NCBI GenBank assembly: GCA_965644295.1
Contig: CBFFRP010000092.1
Coordinates: forward strand, 1 to 64,000
Direction of reading: 5' to 3'
Source: Paraphysomonas bandaiensis
Lineage: Eukaryota; Chrysophyceae
DNA: 64,000 nucleotides
Below are positions 14,587 through 23,886 of the stretch, piece after piece. Under the pieces are notes generated by a model. The model saw nothing but the letters and a program-made list of their open reading frames with translations. It was not told the DNA's origin and made no database searches. Numbering within the stretch: position 1 is the first letter of the stretch; every line of letters starts with the position of its first letter. Made by a program: the position numbers and the translations under genes.

Positions 14587-15110
14587 GCATAATATCGTGG
14601 GATGTTATTTGTATGTTGGGTTGTGTTACGTGTATTTTAGTTGACTACTCTAATATCTAATAATGAGGTGTTGTCTTCTACAATATTATCTTTTTATGTC
14701 TATTTTCAGTAACACATCAGTATTTAGCATTTACTTCACTAGAAATATGAAAAGTTACCTTTCGATACTTTTGTGACAGTATGTTTATATTGTTCCACGC
14801 GGGGACAGTATATTGATTGTCGTACTGGTCAAATATTCCATCAATAGTGTTTCTGTTAAAAGAGCTCACAATAATATTACAATATATTGTAATCAATATT
14901 ATGATAGTCATATAAGAGAAGAGAGAAGATTCTCAACTGTAGGGTGCAAAATGGATATAAATAACCGAGAAATAGATTACAACATTATAAAGGATAATGA
15001 AGCTGATGTTGACTATTATGCAACTAAAAATCTTCAGTCAGCTCAAAAAATTAAGAAACGTTAAGTCATTAACGGTTTCTTGGTCCTGGTATATACTTCC
15101 AATGCATGGG
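14587..15110. other. Tubulin 3' region and short ORF relic
   Basis: Downstream of the tubulin stop. A short plus-strand frame from the ATG at 14951 to TAA at 15062-15064 reads MDINNREIDYN and ends QKIKKR. It has no recognisable family and sits next to the MULE-like relic. I treat it as a probable repeat fragment. Confidence 0.35.
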
Positions 15111-15124
15111 AACGTCTGGGAAAA

Positions 15125-16460
15125 ATTTAATTTTGGCCCTTTTTGGCCCTCGGCCCGCTAGGGCCCTCGGCCCGCATTTGGCCCTCTACTACAACTAACA
15201 ATAATAACAATAATTCTTAATTAAAAACACACACAACACACACTACAACCACAAGCAACAATAACGCACAAAGCAAAGGGCAGTATTACGCACAAAGCAA
15301 AGGGTCAAATTTAGCAAGAGTTATTAATATCTTAAGCAAGAGCAACTTTATACCAAAACATTTTTCGGAGCTGGGGGCTCCCCACGCTTCGACTCTACGA
15401 GCCGGCGTCCACTGCCCCCAGGCCCCCGCCCCTAAACAACGCCGGGGCCGGCCCCACCGGCCCTATTCCGGCGTTTGGCGCCGGTCTGAGCCCTGCCGGC
15501 GGCAACACAGCATGTCTCAATCTCCTCGGTGAAAGCACAGTCTTCGGCTGTCACTGTAGACTCCTTGCCACATCCAGTGTATTTCACTATCTCCTCAATT
15601 GAAATACAATCATCAGTGGGTACATCGACAACATATCCATTCTGCAGTCGGCACTGCTCGCGATAGCCAACGATGGACCCCTCGTAAAATCCAACTCTCA
15701 CCACCTCGTACATGCACCCATCCTCAGGATCATAGTGGCTCTTCCCAATCAAAAACTTGTATTGGTTGAGCTGCGCAAACTTAGTCCTTTGGACTGACCT
15801 GTCCATTTCAAATGCAGCGTAGTCCTCTGGCAATGTGAATTGCTGGAATGGCAGATGTTTCGGCCGGGATGCATGACCCCTGAGAATTTTGTTTCGAAGT
15901 TCGACGTATTCTTGACTTAGCTTCCGAATAGTACTCACATATAACACCACGGAAGGATGCGCAGTGGGAAAAGCCTCGTTCAGCTTTCTGTTAAACCTTT
16001 CCAGTGGATTGTTGGTTCTATTAATCAAGCGGGATGTTGATGACTCGTCTGTTACAATGCCATGCACATTCCAATCATTAGGATCGTACGAGAGCATCCA
16101 GGTCTTCACGAAGTATTTCCAGAATATGTCAAACTTGGCTCGGTGAACACCTTCGTCAAAATGTTGGCGCACATATGGTATCCCTTTAGGCTCAATATCT
16201 TCAATAGGAATTGTTAATAGAATCGCCTGCTTGATGACAAAATTATTAATGAATTTGTATTAAGTTTTCAAAAAGTCGAAATTAAAAACTAATCACATTA
16301 GTTTTTTCAAAACTCGAAATCTTTAAAAGACAATAACTGAAATAATATAACAAATCAAAATCTTCAGGAGGCAAAAACTGAAAAAAATTAATTTTAGAGG
16401 GCCCGCGGGGGGCCGCGGGCCCGCGAGGGCCGAGGGCCCTGGCGGGCCGCAAAAAAACCT
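15125..16460 (-). mobile_element. MULE-like element relic with GGCC-rich inverted ends
   Basis: The left edge (15138-15185) carries repeated GGCCCT/GGCCCGC words (ggccctcggcccgctagggc). The right edge (16397-16455) carries the inverted counterpart (gagggccgagggccctggcg). Between them lies a minus-strand transposase fragment. The ends are imperfect and partly palindromic, so the exact termini and any 8-9-bp target duplication cannot be fixed by eye. The block at 15186-15430 is A/C-rich and non-coding. Confidence 0.6.
15432..16260 (-). pseudogene. MULE-type transposase C-terminal fragment
   Basis: The minus-strand frame is open from about 16260 to the stop at 15432. The first in-frame Met gives 246 residues, but homology-like text (VIKQAILLTIPIEDIEPKGI) continues upstream without a Met, so the gene is 5'-truncated or begins in a lost exon. 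The segment TNNPLERFNRKLNEAFPTAH followed by HPSVVLYVSTIRKLSQEY is the C-terminal signature of MULE transposases. Downstream are a basic region and a tail with Cys residues. The DDE catalytic part is not present in this window, so it is inactive. Confidence 0.7.
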
Positions 16461-17956
16461 TATCAACGTCTGTTCAGCACAGCTAAACATATTATATCAG
16501 TGTTGCGCAAAAGTATCCATCCTACTTAATAAGCTATTCGACAGTTAGGGCCGGATACTAGCATATTTCAATTAATTCTGTGGATGAATATGGTGATGTT
16601 GACCTCACCGATGATGGCTCAGAGGATGAGGATGAGGATGAGGCGGATTTTTAGTAGCTATAAGCAGCAGTTGGTTTGGTTGTCATGTGATCTTAATGAC
16701 TAATACTAAAAATGAAACCTACGGATGTGTTTACCTACTGATTAGCCATACTAATATATTGCAATACATTGACAATATATTGCAATATATTGTAGTTGTA
16801 TTGTAGGACCGGTTTAAAAAATCCATCAATAGTATTGATGGAACGCTATCTAACAATAGTATATTGTTCCCTATCCCTGGTTCGACGCTCAAAATTATGG
16901 AGCGAGGGCGAAAATCTTGTAGCTTGCTTGTTGTAAGAAGTTATATTGAAAGTCTTTTTATTTATCAATAGGCGTCAGAAAACTGTGCTGTAAGAAGTTA
17001 TACATATATATATATAAAAGGCAGAAAAAGATGATTTCTGATATATATTGAATGTGTATACTGTGTATGCTTTGAGAATAGCTATTGCACTATGGATCAA
17101 CTCAAACAATAAACCCCCAAATTTATATATATAATAGCTACAACAAATGCTCTTCTACCACAGAAGGATACTGAGGGAATGGCAACTGCGAGGTGTTGAA
17201 ATTCGTTCATAAGTGTGATGAATATGACCAGTGACCAGTGGTAGTCGCACGAAACTTTATTAGCATCATCATCACGTTTATATACAATACGCTTAACCTC
17301 ATTGAATGATGTGTGTATGATATGAGGCAAATAATATCCTGATAAGCATAATGTAACCCAAACGCTGAAACAGCTGGATTCCACTGCCCTTAACCCTCTA
17401 TACAACATCAGATATGACACTTAAACTGTCCTGTCCTGTATTATTGTTGAAGATTTTCAAAGTCCTGAAGGTAGATCGCTTGCACTGACATCATTATGAT
17501 CTTCTACAGCAAACGAAGGATGAATTACGGCTTGGAGTGTTAGTAGTCAGCTTTGTATAGTTGGCTCAGGATAGTGGTGTCTCTATAATAATGTACTATA
17601 ATGAATTCACCTACATACATATATACATATGACTGTCAATATCATAATAACTATAGAAGTGAGCTTCTGTTGAACCCAAGTCGGGTTAAAGAAAGCTATT
17701 TTGAGACATAATGGGGATAAGCAAATATTTAATTGTGATCATCTACAATTTCTTAGCTTATTATTCACTTTTCTCTTTCAAACTCAACTGCCAGCTAACA
17801 AAATAAGTGTAATACCACAACAAGTTACAGCAACCAAAAATAGAAAAAAGTGCAGGGTAAAGGTCTGGATATCTTTCTGGTGGAGAAATTTGCAATTCAG
17901 CAAAGTGCAACAAGAAAAATCCTATGAACATATTAGCACATTTTACTCAACAAACA
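16461..17956. other. Repeat-filled spacer
   Basis: No supported gene. Around 16585-16653 an open tail reads NSVDEYGDVDLTDD and then an Asp/Glu run ending EADF and a stop, similar in style to hAT C-terminal tails. From 16840 to 17715 lies a copy of the dispersed repeat shared with 5.29-5.80 kb and 49.87-50.76 kb. Between 17300 and 17715 it is nearly collinear with 50290-50745. An open frame at 17701-17973 overlaps the ALG6 3' end and has no coding support. Confidence 0.55.
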
Positions 17957-19423
17957 CTAGTAAATACCTGTGACTGATACGAGGAAGTACATGTGTCTAA
18001 TATATGTGATGAAAGGTTGTAACAGTTCGAACCAATGCTTTCTGGAACTTTTATTGTGTGCTTTTGTAACTTGTGTACTCAGAGTACCAATGTGCTTATC
18101 GAATATCCCGAAGAGTAAAGAACAATAAAAGACTAGTGTACAAAAGTAAGGAACGGCCTGACCATCTCTCTTCAGTAAAGGGTATAGCGTCATACCACCG
18201 ACTATTTGAAACCACCCAGCATCAAGTGGGCTCTGGGGAATCAAAAACGACGCCGGGACGAGAGCAAGAAGTAGTGACTTTTCATGCACTTGAAAGGACG
18301 CCAGGAAGAATGACAAAGAACAATTTACTAAAGCTAATAAAGCTCGTGATGGAGTTAGTGGCCGCCGCAATAGGTCGACACATATGGGAAAAAGAAGAAG
18401 TAGGGTAAGACCTAGGCTCGCGCGTACAAGGTGATCAGTCGATACAAGATGTCTGAATTCGAAAGGTACAGACAAACAATACCATATATTCGCGACTTTA
18501 TCTTCAAATATGCCTCGAGAAAAAGGGAACAGACGATGAACTATTTGTAAAAGCGTGGAAGTACAAGTGTTTTCGCCGCTAAGAAACGCGCAGAACGGAG
18601 TCCACAGGGCAGCAAACGTTAGGATGACTGTGCCTCCAACCAGTATTAGATGGACAAGTGAAGGAAATAGTGAGGATTTCATCCTGGACGAGGTATAACT
18701 CTTCAAGAAACATTTCCGAAGAAGTGAAAAAAAAAACATGGGGGCATAATATAGAGACATTTGTTTAAAGTTCAACGATAATGAGAAAAAAATACTGCCA
18801 GCAAAATCTCTGTCCACGAGGATCGCAACAGCACCGAGAAAAGCCAATCCAATACTGACTCCGTTATACTGAAAGTGTCCATGATCAATTAATATCAAAG
18901 GGGGTGCTAATAAAACTATAGCCAATATAGATTCGTACTCAAATGATTTGCAACGCTTTCTTGCAATGAGCACTCTGCACAATGCAACAACAGCAGGAAT
19001 AAGAATCACGAGATCACATAATAAAACAGACGCTCTCATAAAGGCTTTCCCAGTAGATGATTCATGACCGCGGGACTCATGCAAAAGAACAAGTTCAGGA
19101 AATACTGCATGTGCAACAATTCCGAATGCATACGATGTATAGGCAGTAAGTGGTGGATAGTCTAAACCCCAATACAGCAAATCATTATGAGTTGTATTCC
19201 TATACCTATAAATCCATTATAATAGATATAATATCAATATGATTATTAATTACCAATCTTCCATTCTTAATGCAGTGGTAATCTCCATCCAATGCCTCTG
19301 AGCCTCATAGTCTCCATACATTGGAGGATGTTGATATCCTGAGTAACCCCACATACCAACAGACACTCGTATAACAAGACATATTATAAATACACATGTA
19401 CTCCATGGTAATAGTTGTTGCAT
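17957..19423 (-). CDS. ALG6: ALG6 alpha-1,3-glucosyltransferase
   Basis: Two exons, complement of 19254-19423 and 17957-19205, joined across a 48-nt intron (19206-19253), encode 472 residues. The protein reads HPPMYGDYEAQRHWMEIT near the N-terminus and YWGLDYPPLTAYTSY across the region after the intron. Later come LILIDHGHFQYNGVSIGLAF, INYKQM-type text (LNFKQMSLYYAP), RLFPFSRGIFEDKVANIWY and SFFLASFQVHEKSLLL. These are the diagnostic ALG6 blocks and separate it from ALG8. ALG6 is a multi-pass ER membrane enzyme that adds the first glucose from dolichyl-phosphate-glucose to Man9GlcNAc2-PP-dolichol. The splice junction restores Trp-Tyr in DWYRNTT. The length is slightly short of animal ALG6 (about 500), mostly at the C-terminus. 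Confidence 0.95.
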
Positions 19424-19779
19424 TGATTAATATTTGGATTATTAGTGTTTAATGTGCCTCTTTGTGGAAATGATTTTGATATGTATATATATATATATGC
19501 ATATATATGGGCACACTTAAGTAAGCATTGTACCTATAAAGTGTACTTATATACATATCTATGTACATACAGTAGTACATGATGTACAGCAGTATACATA
19601 TGTACACATATACATACATAAGTACAAAGGGTTATAGATACAGCAGTACTGTACTGGCGAGTGAGTACCTTCAGTACCTTCAGTGGACTGGTAGCATGCA
19701 TCTCAACTTAAATTATTAACAGTGTAATTGACGATTATACCATAGTTTCATATAGTTTTTTTATCAAGTATGACATAGT

Positions 19780-20578
19780 ATGCCACCCGAAGAGAACGAA
19801 TCACTGATTGAGGTATGTACAATCGATATATATCACGTCCTCAATTATGAATATATTTAATAGACGAGTAATCACAAAATTCCTATTGAGAGCTTGTATA
19901 GTATTCTACAATCATCTCCTAATGGAATGGAAATGACACAGCGGCGTATTCGCCGTGAACTTGATGATATGAATGTTATTCCACCCCCTTTGAAGTGCCC
20001 TGCATGGTTATGTTGCATATTACCATGTTTATTAAAAACAAAAGATATGCAGTATTTCAATGAATGCAGTGCTGAATATGCAGAAGTTATGATAGATAAT
20101 AAATGGGTGAAAATTGATCCAGTTGGGGTGTTGACAGGTGATGTCGTTAGAGTAACTGAAGGGAACCGAGTTCCTGCGGACTTACGAGTAATATCTGTGA
20201 GTATATGCTGCACGATAAAGTAGTGCTAGTTATGACTCTTTTACAGGTAGTTGGGGAAGAGTGCAAATTTGTGCCTACATGTATTACTGGCACATCAACT
20301 CCAAGATCATGTCGGCCTGAATTATTTACGAACTCATATAGAAATTCCCCGAACATGGCATTCGCTGGGTTTATGTGCACAGAAGGTACTATAGTTACTG
20401 TTTTTGTCATTGTTGATTTTTGTTCATTGTTTTATCAGGCGAATGTATAGGAATTGTGATTGCAACGGGCCGAAATACTTTACTTGGGAGAATGATTGAG
20501 ATGAACGAATGGCCCCCGGCTTTAGTAGACGACTCCGCGGTACACGAACGAGATATCAGATTAAATTCTTTCGTGTAA
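19780..20578 (+). CDS. Stand-alone P-type ATPase actuator-domain protein
   Basis: Four exons (19780-19812, 19864-20196, 20247-20385, 20439-20578), with introns of 51, 50 and 53 nt that all keep frame, give 214 residues. The middle reads VLTGDVVRVTEGNRVPADLR followed by VIS, as in the actuator domain of Na+/K+-type P-type ATPases. After the intron comes the region where the TGES phosphatase loop should be, here TGTS. Then follows NSPNMAFAGFMCTEGECIGI and VIATGRNTLLGRM, matching the end of the domain. It stops (SFV, TAA) where the third membrane segment should start. There is no phosphorylation DKTG site, no P or N domain and no clear transporter membrane segments; only a short hydrophobic patch (WLCCILPCLL) is present near residue 55. 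It is either a fixed partial duplicate or a young pseudogene with intact introns. Confidence 0.75.
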
Positions 20579-20676
20579 ATCTTCATAGAGGTGTAATAAT
20601 GTTTCTAATAGTGCCACTAGATAGATTTATGGAACTAGAAATACATCTGCGCTTGTATACTGTATCTGAAATATTA

Positions 20677-20732
20677 ACATCGGTGGGCCGTATTAGGTAC
20701 CTATAGGTACTTTTTCAGAGGTCCACCGATGT
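20677..20732. repeat. Short inverted repeat
   Basis: ACATCGGTGGGCC (20677-20689) pairs imperfectly with GGTCCACCGATGT (20720-20732), and the loop contains a second small palindrome (aggtacctataggtac). It may be a folding structure at the 3' end of the ATPase-like gene or a miniature element. No target duplication was identified. Confidence 0.45.
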
Positions 20733-20844
20733 TTGTCCAATGTTCTTCACAAATTATGACTGCTGGGCGGTGACATGGTAAATATCAATGTACTTCTATT
20801 CTTCAGCTTGTTTCGTGTTGCTAATACTAAATATCGGTTTATAT

Positions 20845-21050
20845 CAGGGCCTGGTAACCATTAATGGCCCATTAATGGTAGTCCAGCTCCCGGCAATTAT
20901 AATGGCATTAATGTAAAATGTCCCGGCAATTATAATGTCCCATTAATACCTACTAACTTAAAGTAGATAGCACCACTCATATAATAGATACTGTTGTGCT
21001 CCCTTAATTGCTAATTTTTAGTTAAATAGCAGACTACAAATTTTAACTAC
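20845..21050 (-). mobile_element. hAT element end, solitary
   Basis: It starts CAGGGCCTGGTAACCATTAA and continues with gtccagctcccggcaattat and agtagatagcaccactcata. This is the reverse complement of the right end of the hAT element at 36869-37958 (about 37790-37958). Homology fades after about 21050. No other end is recognised nearby, so it is a truncated copy. Confidence 0.7.
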
Positions 21051-21689
21051 TTCTCGTTTATATCCGCCACTTTTGGAATACCATATTTTATACAAGTGAA
21101 ATAACGAAACTCTGCAACAAATCATATATAGTACATTTTGATAGGGAGCCTGAACATTTAAAAAAGTATAAATTATATAGATTTACTTCAGCCCATTGAA
21201 AGAAATATTCCAGAAAATAGCATATCAACGATCGAAATTTATATACTCGAATGCTATATACAATATACATCTTTCAGTGGGCAACAATTTAACAATATCT
21301 GTTAACTGGATTTGAGTGGAACATGTAACGTATATACTAAATAGTCTATAGTAAATATTATTTCCATTACTCAAACAGTATCATCAAAATTTGTGGTAAC
21401 AACAAAGTTGCCGTATAATTAGAGATTGCCATAAAAAAAAATCAAAAAATCAATACTTTAATGTATTGTACAATCTAGTTCGTTGCAAGCCTTTCATATT
21501 TCATAATTCTACCTTGATTATAATAATATATAAAGATATAAGGTGCATGTTCAGCGATCACAGTACCTTGATTTGATTAGTCTGGTTTCATCACCACTAT
21601 TAAAATACCAGGGGACAATGATAAAGGGGATTATTCTATGTATTAATATACTTTCGAGATGCTAGCTCGTCCAATAGTACCCTCTTAGT
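21051..21689. other. No gene seen
   Basis: AT-rich spacer with no convincing open frame, repeat end or RNA gene. Confidence 0.45.
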
Positions 21690-22290
21690 TACCATAGGAA
21701 CAGATCGCGGGACCACTCGAGGTCTCGGAGGCACCGACGGAGTTCGCCTAGTAGTCGGTCCCGACGAAGGAGCAGCAGGTCTGAAAGTCGGGGTTCGAGA
21801 AAGTCTCGACGCTAGGAGAACTCTCGAAGGAGGAGAGACTCCGAACGGGTACATTTGAGATGTTGCAACAGCAAGTGCAGCAGTTGCAGGCAACGTTAGC
21901 AGGCCAACAATCTGCAGGAGGGGTAAGGAGTGGGAGAGCACCTGCCTCATTGCAATATAGCAATACAGGGATTGTTGGCAGAAATCAACGACCGATCCAC
22001 TTCTCACCCACCATCCCTGCATTGCTATATTGCAATGAGGCAAGTGCTCTCCCACTCCTTTCCCCTCCTGCAGATTGTTGGCCTGCTAACGTTGCCTGCA
22101 ACTGCTGCACTTGCTGTTCTCCGAGCGTCGAGACTTTCTCGAACCCCGACTTTCAGGCCTGCTGCTCCTTCGTCAGGACCAACTACTACTACGCGAACTC
22201 CGTGTGTGCCTCCGAGAAATGGAGTGGTCATGCGATCTGCTCCTAGCCCGCCGCTCGTAAAGACGAGCAGCTGTGAGATCTCCCCCTAGA
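21690..22290. repeat. Palindromic Arg/Ser-rich element
   Basis: An inverted duplication centred near 21990. The left arm (about 21700-21965) is mirrored by 22025-22260. The left arm on the plus strand encodes an Arg/Ser run (RSRRHRRSSPSSRSRRRSS) and then, after a frame change, a Gln-rich helix (MLQQQVQQLQATLAGQQSAG). The right arm encodes the same text on the minus strand. A minus-strand continuation to 22373 is rich in Arg/Glu (RRNQEREEVSRRSREASEAR). The original protein probably had an RS domain and a coiled coil. Both arms carry frame damage, so this is a relic of unknown family. Confidence 0.6.
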
Positions 22291-22977
22291 TCTCCTGAAT
22301 CCTCCTCTTCCCTTGCTTCAGAAGCTTCCCTGCTTCTTCTAGAAACCTCTTCTCTCTCTTGGTTTCTTCTCATCCGAGACTTCAGTTCCCTCCTTCGAGA
22401 CAGTTTTCGACTCCTACTCTCACTCAGAGAGTTATGCTCGCTCTCCCTCTAAGAGCTGGAGTCCTTGAGAAGCACTAACCCTCTTCATCGACTCTCGCCT
22501 CCCCCAGCGAAGTCCATGATGTTACTTCCCACCCAGATTCCTCTTCCGGGTTCCGTACTGTGAGTGTCTCTATCTATGTGTAAAGCACCACACTCATATA
22601 AGAGATAAAAGAAGTGATTATTATGCAACACCGAATTATAAATAATACATCTCCATCTATATATACAATATCAACGGCGGCTAAACTCAAAAAAACAACG
22701 ATAACATTTCCCTACACCCTTTGCGTTGGAAATTCCGAGCTGGGGACAGCTGTCTCCTCCTTCGAGTTGGAAGCAATTGGTTCCTCCTGAACCCCCTCCC
22801 CTTCTTGCTCACATCACTCTTCTTTGCACTTCTCGTGTGTCTAGCCATAATTCACTCAAGTATCGATACTTTCATGCCACAGTAGATACTTTTGTATGTA
22901 CAGGTTCGGTCAAAAAGAAAACAACAACGTTTTTTTTGAGAATTTAACTTAAGCAAATGTAAAAGCTGTAAAAGCAA
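22291..22977. other. Spacer, no gene
   Basis: C/T-rich stretch and AT-rich stretch between the RS palindrome and the Tc1/mariner fragment. The minus-strand RS/Glu frame ends inside it. Nothing else is supported. Confidence 0.4.
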
Positions 22978-23235
22978 AGAAAGAGAGGATGCCTTGATTG
23001 TAAGAGAAGTAAAAAAGAGTTTTAAGCTGTCTGACAATCAACGCATCCTCTCTTGCAGTTGTTTTTCTCTTTCTACCGGTGCCAGGAGTGCGGTTGAAAC
23101 ATTTCGTCGAAATTATTTTGTTGTAAACTCTGCATAAATTGCCGGAATTTAGCTTCATCCGCTTCCCAATATCACGAAACGTTAGTCCGGCATGTCGAAG
23201 TGCGAGTAGCTGCTTGTTGTCAGCACTATAAACTG
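22978..23235 (-). pseudogene. Tc1/mariner transposase N-terminal fragment (foldback)
   Basis: The minus strand reads LRHAGLTFRDIGKRMKLNSG, then NRTPGTGRKRKTTAREDALI: the helix-turn-helix and linker of a Tc1/mariner transposase. Right after VRQLK the sequence turns into an inverted copy of itself. On the plus strand at 22978-23055 the same segment reads EDALIVREVKKSFKLSDNQR. Two head-to-head fragments therefore form a hairpin. The 5' side abuts the ATGT array directly at 23235. No catalytic domain remains. Confidence 0.75.
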
Positions 23236-23801
23236 TATGTATGTATGTATGTATGTATGTATGTATGTATGTATGTATGTATGTATGTATGTATGTATGT
23301 ACGTATGTATGTATGTATGTATGTATGTATGTATGTATGTATGTATGTATGTATGTATGTATGTATGTATGTATGTATGTATGTATGTATGTATGTATGT
23401 ATGTATGTATGTATGTATGTATGTATGTATGTATGTATGTATGTATGTATGTATGTATGTATGTATGTATGTATGTATGTATGTATGTATGTATGTATGT
23501 ATGTATGTATGTATGTATGTATGTATGTATGTATGTATGTATGTATGTATCATGTATGTATGTATGTATGTATGTATGTATGTATGTATGTATGTATGTA
23601 TGTATGTATGTATGAATGTATGTATGTATGTATGTATGTATGTATGTATGTATGTATGTATGTATGTATGTATGTATGTATGTATGTATGTATGTATGTA
23701 TGTATGTATGTATGTATGTATGTATGTATGTATGTATGTATGTATATATATTCTGTATGTATGTATGTATGTATGTATGTATGTATGTATGTATGTATGT
23801 G
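23235..23801. repeat. ATGT tetranucleotide array
   Basis: About 560 bp of (ATGT)n with few interruptions (ACGT near 23300, catgtat near 23550, tatatattc near 23745). It ends 86 bp before the glucosidase I start codon. Long frames of MYVC or IHTY are artefacts. Confidence 0.97.
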
Positions 23802-23886
23802 TGTATATACCGTAGCTTTGTGCGTAGATGATACATGCATGTCAACTCATTGACTTCCTTCCACTTCACTTCATTATACTTCTATT

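Noticed and set aside
18073-18408. 111-codon plus-strand frame
   Set aside because: It is antisense to the well-supported ALG6 coding exon.
20509-20706. Continuation of the ATPase-like gene in another frame after 20578
   Set aside because: The frame at 20509-20706 shows no third-membrane-segment pattern and no usable splice pair joins it in phase.
23235-23801. A CRISPR array
   Set aside because: The repeat is a simple tetranucleotide with no spacers, and the genome is eukaryotic.
22949-23869. Long frames of IHTY or MYVC repeats through the tetranucleotide arrays
   Set aside because: A four-base repeat without stop codons is open in every frame. Only the last part of this frame (transposase) has meaning.
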